A DNA stretch of 46,694 bases from assembly GCA_024404095.1 (NCBI GenBank), contig JAKSQO010000022.1, forward strand, positions 1 through 46,694, read 5' to 3'. The notes beneath the pieces are model-generated. The model saw only the letters and a list, made by a program, of their open reading frames with translations. It did not search any database and was not told the DNA's origin. The DNA is from Clostridia bacterium. GTDB taxonomy: Bacteria; Bacillota; Clostridia; Oscillospirales; Acutalibacteraceae. The translations under genes and the position numbers were made by a program. Below are positions 14,811 to 24,495 of the stretch, piece after piece (position 1 is the stretch's first letter; each line of letters begins with the position of its first letter).

Positions 14811-16523
14811 TTAGTATGAATACTGTGAAGAAGCGTTCTGGCTCTTAAGCTGAAGAAGTGTTGTAAGCTTCTTGATAACCTTACTGCGAGCCTGCTTCAT
14901 ACCGAATGACTTAAGGTTAAAGTTAACCTTAACATCCTTAATCATCTTGTCAAGCTGATCATTTGTATCGGTTGATGCCTTAGTCTTACGGATTGTTGCA
15001 TCGTAATAATTGCTGTCAGAAGCACCTACGAAGTACATTACGTGATAGCCGTACTGTGTTTCAACAATAGCTGCGTCGCCTGTCTTACGTGCAGGGTCAT
15101 AGCTCCATGCTGAGAATGCGGGAACCATTTCACCGTATCTGAAGTTCTCGTAAAGACCGCCTGTGCTCTTTGAACCTGTATCCTCTGTAAGCTCAGTTGC
15201 AAGCTTTGCAAAGCTATCCTCAGTCTTGTCACCCTTCTGCCACTTAGCAAGTGTATCCTCTGCATTCTTCTTTGCGGCTGCAATCTTATCCTCTGAAAGA
15301 GCCTCACCTGTTGAAGAATCAACTGTCATAAAGAGAATATGACGAACGCTTACAGTCTTAGCCTGATACATGGGCTTTGTAAGAAGGATGATTGTGTATG
15401 TGCCTGCATCCTTATCCTCGAAGATTTTCTTCTCGCCGGCCTTACCGTTGCCGAAGAGCCACTTTACAGCATCCTCGGAAAGTGAAGATGAAACGTCTGA
15501 TTTAAGAACCATCTTCTGCTTTGTATTAAGCTCTGCATTGAACTCAGCGTTACCCTTTTCAACCTCAGCAGCCTTCTTATAGAAGCTTGCTTCGTCTGTA
15601 ACCGCAGCAAAGAAATCGTTTGCCTTCTTCTTTGTTTCAGCATCAGCAGTTGCCTGACGCTTTGCCTTTGCGTCTTCCTTCTCGTTCTCAATCTCTTCAA
15701 CATCCTGATTTGAGAAACGATACATACAGAAATCTACGAAATCATAAGCTGTCTTGTCAGCATTGTATTCCTTATCAATATCAGCCTGAGCATAGCCCTC
15801 AGCGTTCTTGTCAAGCATATCGTTCTGATACTTCGAAACAAGAGTCTGCTGCTCCATAATTTTGCGGAGGAAATGCTCATTGTAGGGTCCCATTGAGAAA
15901 CGAACATAAGCGTTAAGAGAGTAAGCTCTGCCGTTTTCGCTGTCACCCATTGACTTGGCCTGTGTGCGAAGCTGTTCGATCTGCTCATCAATCTGAGCCT
16001 TATCTGCGTCGTCAAGCTTGTAGCCTGCCTTCTTAGCCTCATTGTAGCAAACCTTCATTGCCTTCAGACGGTTAACAGCTGTGTCGTGAAGGAATTCATC
16101 CCATGACTTCTCTTCATTAGTTTCGGGATCTGTATACTTTGTTGTCTGCTTGTCAGGAGCAAGAGAAGTATCAAAATTATACTGTGATGAGCCGTAATAG
16201 CTTGTTTCCTGGTTAATCTGGCTTACAAGACTGTTGTAAATTGTGTAGTAATAATACTCATATTCAGCAGCTGTAACCTTAAGCTTATCCTTGCCTACGC
16301 TACCGATTATAATAGCTCTGTCCCATACACCGAATGTGTTAAGGAAAGCACCTACTGCGCTGAGTGCGATAACAACAGCAAGAATTATTGAGATAACCTT
16401 ACCTGCTGTCTGTTTTGCAGCAGTTCTCTTTTCCATGCCCTTGGCATTCTTCTTGGCCGCTTTTGCAATACGAGCCTTACGTTCGTCACGGTACTGCTCA
16501 GCCTTTGACTTTTCGTTTGCCAT
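14811..16523 (-). CDS. PrsA/SurA-type peptidyl-prolyl isomerase, membrane-anchored
   Basis: Extracytoplasmic foldase for exported proteins. 570 residues from MANEKSK: a basic cytoplasmic tail (1-40), a membrane helix (about 41-63), a SurA_N-like helical chaperone region and a parvulin domain (about 390-500) with VRHILFM, GGLYENFRYGEMVPAF and ETQYGYHVMYF. No lipobox is present, so anchoring is by the helix rather than by lipid, unlike Bacillus PrsA. I chose ATG 16523 because AAAGGA sits eight bases before it; the ATG at 16532 overlaps that site. It has its own promoter and terminator. Confidence 0.9.
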   Translation of the reverse strand: MANEKSKAEQYRDERKARIAKAAKKNAKGMEKRTAAKQTAGKVISIILAVVIALSAVGAFLNTFGVWDRAIIIGSVGKDKLKVTAAEYEYYYYTIYNSLVSQINQETSYYGSSQYNFDTSLAPDKQTTKYTDPETNEEKSWDEFLHDTAVNRLKAMKVCYNEAKKAGYKLDDADKAQIDEQIEQLRTQAKSMGDSENGRAYSLNAYVRFSMGPYNEHFLRKIMEQQTLVSKYQNDMLDKNAEGYAQADIDKEYNADKTAYDFVDFCMYRFSNQDVEEIENEKEDAKAKRQATADAETKKKANDFFAAVTDEASFYKKAAEVEKGNAEFNAELNTKQKMVLKSDVSSSLSEDAVKWLFGNGKAGEKKIFEDKDAGTYTIILLTKPMYQAKTVSVRHILFMTVDSSTGEALSEDKIAAAKKNAEDTLAKWQKGDKTEDSFAKLATELTEDTGSKSTGGLYENFRYGEMVPAFSAWSYDPARKTGDAAIVETQYGYHVMYFVGASDSNYYDATIRKTKASTDTNDQLDKMIKDVKVNFNLKSFGMKQARSKVIKKLTTLLQLKSQNASSQYSY

Positions 16524-16579
16524 ATGTTTCATCCTTTTCTATTATGTTTTCGCCGATAATATATCAGCATAACAAAGAC

Positions 16580-16608
16580 ATTTTAAACCATTTGAAGGAT
16601 TTTTACAA
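16580..16608 (-). promoter_or_regulatory. Promoter of the PrsA-like gene
   Basis: Minus strand: TTGTAA (16603-16608), 17-nt spacer, TAAAAT (16580-16585), 57 nt before the start. Confidence 0.7.
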
Positions 16609-16661
16609 GACCTAAAACAGAATTTTTTAAATTTATATTGAAATTTACAAATCGTTCATAG

Positions 16662-16689
16662 AAAAACCGCTCCGATTGCTCGAAGCGGT
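16662..16689 (-). terminator. Terminator of the secreted hydrolase gene
   Basis: ACCGCTCCGA (16666-16675) pairs with TCGAAGCGGT (16680-16689) around a four-base loop, with one mismatch. TTTTT follows on the minus strand. Confidence 0.85.
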
Positions 16690-16709
16690 CAACAGTATAA
16701 ATTTGATTA

Positions 16710-18611
16710 TCAGCCGAAATAACCTCTCGGTCCCATAACCTTATAGATTGTCTTGTCACAGATATCAAGGAATCTGTAGAATACCTGCTCAGCCTTGTCC
16801 TTTGTTGTCTCAGGAGCGTAAACGCCGATATCGTAGAGCATCTGCTCAAACTCAGCAGCAACTGCCTCATCATATTCGGGGTCGTTGACTGTGTTTGCAA
16901 GCATTGCAACTGCCTTGTCATATGTTTTCTGCTCTTCATCAGAAAGAACATAGCCTGTCTTCTCGCAGTATCTTTCAAGATCGGGAAGATAGCTCTTTAT
17001 GAGTGACTTCTGATCTCTTGCCTGGTTGAACTGCGGATAATAGCATCCGTCCTCTTCCATATTGTCGCAATCGTAGATTGTTTCAATGTTTCCGAGAGCA
17101 AGCTCGATGGCAAGCTTCAGAGCAGTATTATTATAGTCAAGCTGATGCTTCTGTCCCTTAAAATACCAGCATGAATCCGGGAAATAAGCTGTTGAAACGT
17201 CAATTGAACCGTCGGGAGAAAGTCTTCTGCCCTCTGTGTCTGTAAACTTCTCATTATATGCAACTGCGCTTGTACCGGGTGCTGTTGAACCGATGTTGAT
17301 AATTTCATCGCTGTTTGTCTTCTCTGCACACTCAAAGAAGCCGAAGAAACCGTATTCAAATGCGCCGAACGGAGCACCGTAGCCTGAGATAAATGAAAGA
17401 CCAACACCCTGCTCCTTGAGGTCATAAAGTCTGTCCTTAAGTGTTACCTGAACATCGTGATATGTTTCAAGCTGAGCACGGACAGGCTCTGACTTAACAA
17501 GAGGAATTACGTTTTCATATTCATAATCACCGATAAGTGAAAGAATTGACGGTGTTACAAGAAGAACATCCTCCATAAGATAGCCGAGGAACTGATTAAG
17601 AAGTGCACTTACAATCGGCTGAGGGAACAGACGGATTGCAAGAAGAATCACACTGCCGAGAGGCTCACCTGCAAGATAGTTGAGTGAATCTGAAAGTGTA
17701 CCGCCGTAGAAGAGATCCTTCGAATTGTCAACATAGTTGAGGTTAAGAAGGTCACTTACTATATCGCTGCCGTTCCAGCAGCCAACAATACTTACAACAC
17801 GCTTAACGTGGTTATCCTTAACATTCGGATAGAGATAGAGATATGAGCTTACAACAGATGCGCCCATGCTCATCGGAACAAGAACAACCTTCTTTGCGCC
17901 AACCTTGTTGTTTGCAAGGATTGTTTCAACAAACTCGTGAAGCTCTTCAGCGTTATTCATTGTGTAAGAAAATGCGCTGTAATTGAAGCAGTAGAGATAA
18001 TCTTCAAAATTCTCGCCAAGCTTCTCTCTTGCGATATCCTTACAGGGAATTGAGCTGTAAAAACGTCTTGCGCCTTCGCTGTAGAATGAACCGTCTTCTC
18101 TTTCAACAGTCGGATACTCGGAAACGGGCATTGCGTATCTCGGTGTGACAACTGTTGCAGGAGCTTTACCGTTTTCATCAATGATGTTGTACTTAAAGAG
18201 TTTTTTAACTGTTGTGTCAACAAGTATATCGGGAACAATATACTTGCCGAGGAATGAGCTTGCAACAAGTGCTGTTACAAGAAGAACAAGCTCGGGAATT
18301 ACACCTTTAACATCGGGTCCGAGGAGGTTCCAGATTGTCTCGTGCTTACCGTTTGCGATAAGCGGAGCGTAGTTTTCATAATCATGAAGTGTGCCGTGCT
18401 CGAAAGCATCGGGTTCAAGATATGACTCGTCAAAAAGGTAAGAATAGGACTGACCGATACCTGTTACAAACACGATAAGGCAATCCTCGCCGTCAGCAAA
18501 AGCTGATTCCATTGTGCCCTGAGCGACTGTTGTTTCCTTTGCTGATACAGGAAGAACAGCAAAAGAAAGAATCATCGAAAGGCAAAGAATTACTGACAAA
18601 ATCTTTTTCAT
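16710..18611 (-). CDS. Secreted alpha/beta-hydrolase-like protein
   Basis: 633 residues: signal peptide 1-24 (ending PVSAKE), then a large domain with an early strand DCLIVFVTGIGQSYSYLF (oxyanion-type GIGQS loop). A nucleophile elbow VVLVPMSMGASVVSSYL places Ser248 in SxG context, as in lipase/LCAT-like hydrolases, with Pro in place of the first Gly. Hydrophobic stretches near 105-130 and 330-380 may form a lid or surface patches. The C-terminal ~100 residues are helical. Substrate unknown; an extracellular esterase or lipase is the best guess. Start chosen at ATG 18611 behind AAGGGAG; the longer frame lacks a ribosome site. Confidence 0.75.
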   Translation of the reverse strand: MKKILSVILCLSMILSFAVLPVSAKETTVAQGTMESAFADGEDCLIVFVTGIGQSYSYLFDESYLEPDAFEHGTLHDYENYAPLIANGKHETIWNLLGPDVKGVIPELVLLVTALVASSFLGKYIVPDILVDTTVKKLFKYNIIDENGKAPATVVTPRYAMPVSEYPTVEREDGSFYSEGARRFYSSIPCKDIAREKLGENFEDYLYCFNYSAFSYTMNNAEELHEFVETILANNKVGAKKVVLVPMSMGASVVSSYLYLYPNVKDNHVKRVVSIVGCWNGSDIVSDLLNLNYVDNSKDLFYGGTLSDSLNYLAGEPLGSVILLAIRLFPQPIVSALLNQFLGYLMEDVLLVTPSILSLIGDYEYENVIPLVKSEPVRAQLETYHDVQVTLKDRLYDLKEQGVGLSFISGYGAPFGAFEYGFFGFFECAEKTNSDEIINIGSTAPGTSAVAYNEKFTDTEGRRLSPDGSIDVSTAYFPDSCWYFKGQKHQLDYNNTALKLAIELALGNIETIYDCDNMEEDGCYYPQFNQARDQKSLIKSYLPDLERYCEKTGYVLSDEEQKTYDKAVAMLANTVNDPEYDEAVAAEFEQMLYDIGVYAPETTKDKAEQVFYRFLDICDKTIYKVMGPRGYFG

Positions 18612-18640
18612 TTTTTTACTCCCTTCATAGGTATAAAAAC

Positions 18641-18668
18641 AGTATAGCACGAAAATAATATTTTTCAA
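18641..18668 (-). promoter_or_regulatory. Promoter of the secreted hydrolase
   Basis: Minus strand: TTGAAA (18663-18668), 16-nt spacer, TATACT (18641-18646), 29 nt before the start. Confidence 0.65.
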
Positions 18669-18737
18669 CTGATTTTTATGAAATAGCATCAATAAAAACA
18701 CTACTTTTAGTCATTGTGACGGAAAAGTCTATAAAAA

Positions 18738-19511
18738 TCAGTTTGTGCCGTAAAAGTGGATAACATTCATGTCCTCTTCCATTTCAAGACCATGCGAACC
18801 GCGACCGCCGTCAATCTCATGGCATCCGTGGTCAGGGCAGAAGCCGTAGAAAACCTTTTCGTTTATATAAGTTTTTTTAATAAGATTTACAAAGCGCTCA
18901 TATGTCTTCACATTCTGCTGAAGATGTCTGAGTGCCTGTTTACTTTCGGGGGCTTTTGCGTGCATTGTCGAGTCATAGTCACCGTTGTAAATTACTATAA
19001 CATCATAATCGCCCTTTTTTATAAGCTGTGCTGCCTTAAAGTTCACCATCGTAATATTAGGATAAATAAAGTAATCCATATTTCTTTCAAGAAATATTTT
19101 CGAGATGCTGTCACCCTTTGTTGAAACAATCGCAACCTTTTTGCCGGCTTTAAGAAGATAGTCAAACATCGTATCAACTGTCAGCACGGGCTTTGTGTAT
19201 TTCTGTATGCCGTGCTTTTCAGGCATAAGTCCCGTATACATTGAAGCAAAGCAGACGGGCGTAACACTCGGCATTACTGAGCGAAGCTTTGTTAAGAAGC
19301 TCGAGCACTCCTTTGCCCTTTCAAAATACTGCGGATACTTTTCGTAAAGCCACCACGCAACAGCATCCGGATTATAAAGAACCGCTTTATCAACCTTTCC
19401 GGCCATTCTGATAATTTCTTCATTTGGTGCATCAATATCGGCAGGCACATCAACACCGAGCATTTTAAGCACAGACGCGCAAACGCTGCTTATACATTTT
19501 TGATTATCCAT
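18738..19511 (-). CDS. Alkaline-phosphatase-superfamily phosphodiesterase
   Basis: 257 residues of the type I phosphodiesterase/nucleotide pyrophosphatase group. The nucleophile region is MPSVTPVCFASMYTG with Thr84. Later metal ligands are visible: D178/D180 with H184 (GDYDSTMH), D227-H228 (PDHGCH) and H240 (GSHG). It is short for the superfamily, lacks a signal peptide and so acts in the cytosol. Last gene of a four-gene operon with GH127 and PHP proteins, 7 nt after GH127. It may release a phosphate-linked group from the same substrate; that is inference. Confidence 0.8.
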   Translation of the reverse strand: MDNQKCISSVCASVLKMLGVDVPADIDAPNEEIIRMAGKVDKAVLYNPDAVAWWLYEKYPQYFERAKECSSFLTKLRSVMPSVTPVCFASMYTGLMPEKHGIQKYTKPVLTVDTMFDYLLKAGKKVAIVSTKGDSISKIFLERNMDYFIYPNITMVNFKAAQLIKKGDYDVIVIYNGDYDSTMHAKAPESKQALRHLQQNVKTYERFVNLIKKTYINEKVFYGFCPDHGCHEIDGGRGSHGLEMEEDMNVIHFYGTN

Positions 19512-19518
19512 ATTAACC

Positions 19519-21342
19519 TCACTTTGAAATCAACCATACCGCCATATCGCTCTCTCCCCTGTTCGCAAACGCAAAGTAAGGAATAAGACGAATATCGGCC
19601 GGTACATATTTTTTATCAAACGAATAAAGTGTCTCAGTTCTTTCAGCTTTCTCTGCATTGAGAATAACATCGACAGTTCCGAGCTTTTCGTTCTTTTCAA
19701 ATTTATATTCAAGCTTTTCGGGAATTCTGAACATACGCAGATGACTTCCGTTATCACAACCCTCCGCGCAGTAAACAATCGGGCCTGCAAGTATAGCGCA
19801 TTTGCCCGAATCTCTGTCAACAAGCGGATTTGCGTAAACCTTTTTCGGCGAAACATCCAAGCTGATTTTAATCTCCTCACCGTCAGCCGCGCCGATAAAA
19901 GCATAGCCGTTCTTGATTTCATAATCAGCGGAAATACTGAAATTATCCTTTGAATATGCGGGTATTCTGACAGCAAGCTTTTTGCCATTCAGCTTTTCAG
20001 CCTTAATAACAATGTTTCCGTCATACGGATATCCCGATTTCTGCATCAGCCTAATGCCGTCAAATTCCGCATTGGATGTTATAAACTGATGAACATAAAC
20101 CGTCTTTTCATCAACACCGTAAATATAATCGCCGATTGAAGCAATAAACCTTGTGATATTCGGCGGACAGCAGGAGCAACCGAAAACCTCAAGTCGCTGA
20201 GTTATCGGGTGGCGGTCGTCTCTGTTGCGTACAGAAACATTTCTGCCGTGCTCCGAGAGCAAAATTTCAAGCGGATTTTCATAGAAAAACGATTTGCCGT
20301 CAATGGAAACTCCCGAAAGAATTCCGTTATAAATTGCACGCTCAATAACATCGCCGTAACGTGAATCGAGCTTTAACTGCTGAAGACGTGCGGCAAAATA
20401 AACAAGAGCAATAGAAGCACAGGTTTCTGTGTATGCCATATCATTCTGCAAATCATACGGAACAGTAAAGGCTTCACCGTGATGTGACTGACCGATGCCT
20501 GCCGTTACAAACATTTTGTGATTGTATATATCATCAAAAATATGTTCGCAGGCATTCAAAAGCTCAGCATCATTGTATTCACGTGCAATATCCGCCATAC
20601 CCGAATAAAGATAGCAGGCACGAACCGAGTGACCCTCAGCGGTAAGCTGTTCACGGCAGGGCTTATGGCTCTGATAATAAATATCATTTGCCCAAAAGTC
20701 ATCGGGAATCTCCTTCTGACAGCCTCGTTTATCAATGAAATACTTTGACAGTTCAAGATAACGCTTTTCGCCTGTGCAATGGTAAAGCTTAACAAGAGCA
20801 AGCTCGATTTCTTCGTGACCGGGTGTTTTAAAGGCGGCGCTGTTATCAATTTTAAACACCTTTTCAATATAATCAATGTACTTGCACATACATTTAAGGA
20901 ACTTATCCTTGCCTGTTGCATTATAATAGGCAACTGCCGCTTCAGTCAGATGACCTGCGCAATACAGCTCGTGCCAGTCACGGTTTGAGAAACGCTTATC
21001 CGGCTCACAAACGGTAAAATAAATATTGAAATATCCGTCCTCACCCTGATTTTTCTCAATAAGGTCAACCACCTCGTCAACCTGAGATTCAAGCAGAGCG
21101 TCGGGCTCTTTTTCAATTATGTACGCAACCGACTCAAGCCATTTTGCAACGTCGGAATCCCAGAAGAAGTGCGGCTTGTTAGGCTTACCCTCTTCCCAGT
21201 TGAATTTAAATGCCTCAAATCTGCCCGTATCGGTAAATCTGTCCCTTACGGCGTGTATTGTAACATCGTGATTAAGCTTCTGTCTGTCCTTCCAAAAGCC
21301 GTCACCGATAATGACCTTTGAAAACGGAACTGAATTTATCAT
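19519..21342 (-). CDS. GH127 beta-L-arabinofuranosidase-like enzyme
   Basis: 607 residues of the DUF1680/GH127 family, which removes beta-L-arabinofuranose. The family's zinc site is intact: Glu306 and Cys308 in TETCAS, plus Cys391-Cys392 in CSCCPPN. In characterised GH127 the last cysteine acts as nucleophile. An (alpha/alpha)6 barrel fills the first two-thirds and beta-sandwiches the rest. No signal peptide is present, so it works on imported arabino-oligosaccharides. Start at ATG 21342, six bases after AAGGAGG; the longer frame overlaps the upstream gene. Confidence 0.9.
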   Translation of the reverse strand: MINSVPFSKVIIGDGFWKDRQKLNHDVTIHAVRDRFTDTGRFEAFKFNWEEGKPNKPHFFWDSDVAKWLESVAYIIEKEPDALLESQVDEVVDLIEKNQGEDGYFNIYFTVCEPDKRFSNRDWHELYCAGHLTEAAVAYYNATGKDKFLKCMCKYIDYIEKVFKIDNSAAFKTPGHEEIELALVKLYHCTGEKRYLELSKYFIDKRGCQKEIPDDFWANDIYYQSHKPCREQLTAEGHSVRACYLYSGMADIAREYNDAELLNACEHIFDDIYNHKMFVTAGIGQSHHGEAFTVPYDLQNDMAYTETCASIALVYFAARLQQLKLDSRYGDVIERAIYNGILSGVSIDGKSFFYENPLEILLSEHGRNVSVRNRDDRHPITQRLEVFGCSCCPPNITRFIASIGDYIYGVDEKTVYVHQFITSNAEFDGIRLMQKSGYPYDGNIVIKAEKLNGKKLAVRIPAYSKDNFSISADYEIKNGYAFIGAADGEEIKISLDVSPKKVYANPLVDRDSGKCAILAGPIVYCAEGCDNGSHLRMFRIPEKLEYKFEKNEKLGTVDVILNAEKAERTETLYSFDKKYVPADIRLIPYFAFANRGESDMAVWLISK

Positions 21343-21380
21343 AAAATTCCTCCTTATATTAAGCTGTAATTTCTCCGCTT

Positions 21381-21725
21381 TTATTCGGTTTTCCATCCGC
21401 AGATTTCAAACAGACTTTCTGCAAAGCTATCAGCATTTTTTCCTTTTGTTAATTTGAATTTTTTCTTAGTGATTTTTCCATTTTCGTTATTCTTTATCAC
21501 AGCTGAAAAAGCAACAGATTTCAGAGTACTGTTTTTATGCAGAATAATTTCCACATTCAACTCATAACCGTTATGCTCCACAAACATCTCATATCCGTCT
21601 ATCTTCGGAGTAAACTTATAATTTCTGATTTCGTTAAGTTTGATCAGCTTTTCAGATTTATCGATAAAATCCGCAAGAGCAATCACCTTGTCATACTGTG
21701 CACCATTTAACGGAAGTTTGGACAA
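21381..21725 (-). CDS. Hypothetical protein in the GH127 operon
   Basis: 114 residues with no recognised domain. A lysine-rich beta pattern (YKFTPKIDGYEMFVEHNGYELNVEIILH) is followed by an amphipathic helix. It contains no signal peptide or cysteine motif. It lies 11 nt after the PHP gene and 38 nt before GH127. Too little is visible to suggest a role. Confidence 0.5.
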   Translation of the reverse strand: MSKLPLNGAQYDKVIALADFIDKSEKLIKLNEIRNYKFTPKIDGYEMFVEHNGYELNVEIILHKNSTLKSVAFSAVIKNNENGKITKKKFKLTKGKNADSFAESLFEICGWKTE

Positions 21726-21736
21726 GCGCTGTCACC

Positions 21737-22771
21737 TCACTCAATATAAATATCCTTACTCATATCAAGATTAAACTTTTCTATCACATCATCAACGAAA
21801 TATGCATTCGTATCCGCTGTCAGACCGTTCTCATCAAATACGGTTATTCTGAAATACTTATCCGTGGGATTTATACTCAGCTTAACCTCCGTCAAATATT
21901 CAACACCCTGTTCCTTCGTAAAAACAGCGCGGCAGCGTCGGCCTCCGCGGGTGCATACAAGCTTGACAGCTTTTTCACATTCTATGTGAACGGAGCAATC
22001 ATCGGTATCGACCCACAGCGCATTGATAATCGGTCCTCTTGATGCATAGAAGTCACCTCTTAACAGAGCAGCAGTTACGTCTTCATACTTAAGTGACGGT
22101 GCTTTTATCATTGTAAAGCCGCCGAAAGAATCCCAATGGCAGGTATTCGGTGCTCTGTTGTGATTATCATCAGTTGCAATGCAGAAAAGCTTCTTGCCGC
22201 CACGGAGCATATCGTCATATTTATCACAGTTGTACTCATTGTAGCCGTCAACTGAACTGCCGAAATTAAAAATCTCCATAGCGTGCATTCCGTTATATGA
22301 CATATATATAGGGTAATTTTCGAGCGACCATGTCGGATGATTGTAGGTTGTGAAAAATCCGTTTTTCACTCCTGTTTCTATCATCGCATTAACATCCTCA
22401 GCACAGTACCTCGGTGTAAACGGAGAATACTCACCGTCACCCTTTACATTGTTTTCGTCCTGAAACGGATGCAGCTTTCTGTCGGGTGAAAGTGCGATAT
22501 AACACACATCACAGCACCTGTCATAAAACCTCGGCTTACCTTGCTCATCAGCGGCGTTTTCGACACCATTGAGCGCAAGAAATTTTTCATCGCTCAGCTC
22601 GTTATGCGTTACAAAACGATTATGGTCTGTGAAAGCGATAATCGAATAGCCGTTATCCATATAAAGCTTTTTCATTTCTTCGGGTGTCAGTTCACCGTCG
22701 GAAACAGTTGAATGGCTGTGCAGATTGGCTTTATAAAACTTTCCTTTTTCGGAAATGAGATATTTTTTCAT
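21737..22771 (-). CDS. PHP-domain phosphoesterase
   Basis: 344 residues with PHP metal motifs in order: NLHSHST (His21 and His23 of the longer reading), TDHN, a central NHPTWS and TDDNHNR. It should hydrolyse a phosphoester, like histidinol-phosphatase or PHP-type nucleases, with a ~90-residue C-terminal beta domain (the CehA/McbA-like arrangement). I take ATG 22771; a GTG three codons earlier (22780) is possible, and neither has a strong ribosome site. It opens the operon with GH127 and the AP-superfamily enzyme. Confidence 0.85.
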   Translation of the reverse strand: MKKYLISEKGKFYKANLHSHSTVSDGELTPEEMKKLYMDNGYSIIAFTDHNRFVTHNELSDEKFLALNGVENAADEQGKPRFYDRCCDVCYIALSPDRKLHPFQDENNVKGDGEYSPFTPRYCAEDVNAMIETGVKNGFFTTYNHPTWSLENYPIYMSYNGMHAMEIFNFGSSVDGYNEYNCDKYDDMLRGGKKLFCIATDDNHNRAPNTCHWDSFGGFTMIKAPSLKYEDVTAALLRGDFYASRGPIINALWVDTDDCSVHIECEKAVKLVCTRGGRRCRAVFTKEQGVEYLTEVKLSINPTDKYFRITVFDENGLTADTNAYFVDDVIEKFNLDMSKDIYIE

Positions 22772-22922
22772 TTGAAACACTTTGCTTTCTGTTTAAATGT
22801 ATTATCAACTTGAAAACTGTTTTTATTGTATTATAAATGTCGGATTATTTCAATAAAAAACGCAGTTATTTTTGAAAATATAATCATATTTTTCAGTTTG
22901 TATAAGCGCAAAATAAACCGTG

Positions 22923-22952
22923 TTGACAATATATATATTTTTGTGATATATT
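22923..22952 (+). promoter_or_regulatory. Promoter of the zinc-ribbon operon
   Basis: Perfect TTGACA (22923-22928), 18-nt spacer, TATATT (22947-22952), in an AT-rich stretch. The leader to the ATG at 23050 is about 90 nt, and AAGGAGG precedes the start. Confidence 0.7.
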
Positions 22953-23049
22953 ATTTATATAAGTAATATTTATTTGAGAATTTTATATATATTGCTTGTA
23001 AATTTTGTAGTTATTTTATTCTATATTTTCATCAAAAAGGAGGAGCATT

Positions 23050-23904
23050 ATGGGATTTTTAGACCGTGCAATTAAAAACGGAATAAGCAAAGGGGTAAGC
23101 GACGCAATAGGCAAGGCCGTAAAACAGGTTGTTGAGCCGAGAGCAACAGAGTACGCAAACAATGTCGCAAAACAGTTTGACGAAGCAACACAGCAGACAC
23201 AGGAAGCACAGCAGGCAGTAAAATCCACAAGCGGAATGGAAGGTGCTTTTGCAAATCTTCAGCGTTCAATGGAAAACTACGCTACTGAGATGAGCAAAAA
23301 CGTTAAGGTTTGTCCTAAATGTGAAACTGCAACCACATCTGATAAAACTTTCTGCCCCAACTGCGGTGAAAAGCTGCCCGAAGAAACTCTTGCAGAAGGT
23401 GCAGTTTGCCCAAGCTGCGGCAAGCAGAACACAATCGGCACAAAATTCTGTCAGGATTGCGGAGCAAAACTGCCGTTTGCCATTGCGGAAGATAAGGCTG
23501 CTGCTGAAAATGATGCCGCCGTGCTCGCAAAGTGGGCAGAAACAATGCCGCAGTATCCCGTATGGAATTGCGGAGGAAAAGATTTCGACCTTGAAATCAA
23601 CGATGAATACCAGAGATTCTCCGCCCGCATGGAGAACAACAGCTCGGCTCTGAATGCAATAGATCAATACCGTGAGCTTCTTTTGCAGAACGGTTTCCGT
23701 CAGGCAGGCGAATACCCCTGCAAAGAGCATCTTTATAAAAAAATTGACGGTGTCTGCTACCATGTAGACACAGAGCATTGCCTTGACGGTGATGATGATT
23801 TCCCCTCATTCGCTTTTGAAGCTGCTGAACCCACCGGTGGATTTGACTATGTTAAACCCGAACCGCAGAAGGGCTTTGGGCTTAAAGATATTTTTAAATT
23901 CTGA
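23050..23904 (+). CDS. Double zinc-ribbon protein
   Basis: 284 residues. An N-terminal amphipathic Gln/Ala-rich helix region (1-80) is followed by two four-cysteine zinc ribbons: C88/C91/C102/C105 and C120/C123/C134/C137, each CPxC-type. A C-terminal alpha/beta domain (about 155-270) follows. No signal peptide or membrane segment was seen. Such zinc-ribbon proteins are common and functionally unassigned in Clostridia. A lipoprotein gene starts 22 nt after its stop, so they are likely cotranscribed. Confidence 0.8.
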   Translation: MGFLDRAIKNGISKGVSDAIGKAVKQVVEPRATEYANNVAKQFDEATQQTQEAQQAVKSTSGMEGAFANLQRSMENYATEMSKNVKVCPKCETATTSDKTFCPNCGEKLPEETLAEGAVCPSCGKQNTIGTKFCQDCGAKLPFAIAEDKAAAENDAAVLAKWAETMPQYPVWNCGGKDFDLEINDEYQRFSARMENNSSALNAIDQYRELLLQNGFRQAGEYPCKEHLYKKIDGVCYHVDTEHCLDGDDDFPSFAFEAAEPTGGFDYVKPEPQKGFGLKDIFKF

Positions 23905-23926
23905 TTTCATTTCGGAGGTATATAAA

Positions 23927-24427
23927 ATGAAGAAAATACTTGCTTTTGCACTTGCAGCACTTATGGTTACATCCCTCGCCGCCTGCGGCAAAAAGGATAC
24001 AAAACCGACTGAAGATGATAAGCCGTCAACCAGCGAGCAGCAAGGAACAACAGAACCCACTTCCGAAGAAGAAACAACAGAGGGCGAGATTCAGGGTGAT
24101 CCCGTTGAATACGGCCGAGAATTCTGGGAGGCAAAATATCCCAACGAAAACATTTGCCCGTTCACCATTGAGGAAAACGGAAAAGAATATAATTATTACT
24201 GGGTTTCAAGCCTTGAAGGCTGGGACGGAACAATTGAAAGCTGGCTTAAACAGCCGTTTAACTGGAACGGATGGCACAAGACAGCTGACGGATGTATCGT
24301 AAATAAGGATGAGACCTTAAAGATTACCGATGACTGGGCAAGCGGAGAAGGTATGTCAAGCTTCTGCACAATTACAACAGAAAAATACACCCCCACATCT
24401 GCCGCAGACGCAACACAGGCTTCCTGA
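23927..24427 (+). CDS. Small lipoprotein
   Basis: 166 residues. The signal peptide ends in a lipobox, TSLAAC, with the lipidated cysteine at about residue 20 (MKKILAFALAALMV...). A Thr/Glu-rich disordered linker (about 24-60) leads to a small globular domain rich in Trp (EFWEAKYPNENICPFTIEENG). Start at ATG 23927, behind GGAGG; the longer frame reads back through the previous gene. Function unknown. It would be held on the outer face of the membrane. Confidence 0.85.
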   Translation: MKKILAFALAALMVTSLAACGKKDTKPTEDDKPSTSEQQGTTEPTSEEETTEGEIQGDPVEYGREFWEAKYPNENICPFTIEENGKEYNYYWVSSLEGWDGTIESWLKQPFNWNGWHKTADGCIVNKDETLKITDDWASGEGMSSFCTITTEKYTPTSAADATQAS

Positions 24428-24495
24428 TAAATTAACATTATAATGATCCGGACAATGGATTCCAATTTAAAATTGAATTTTAAGGAGAAAAGACT

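Noticed and set aside
23266..23778. 170-residue minus-strand ORF opposite the zinc-ribbon gene
   Set aside because: Cysteines mirror the coding strand; no promoter or ribosome site on the minus strand.
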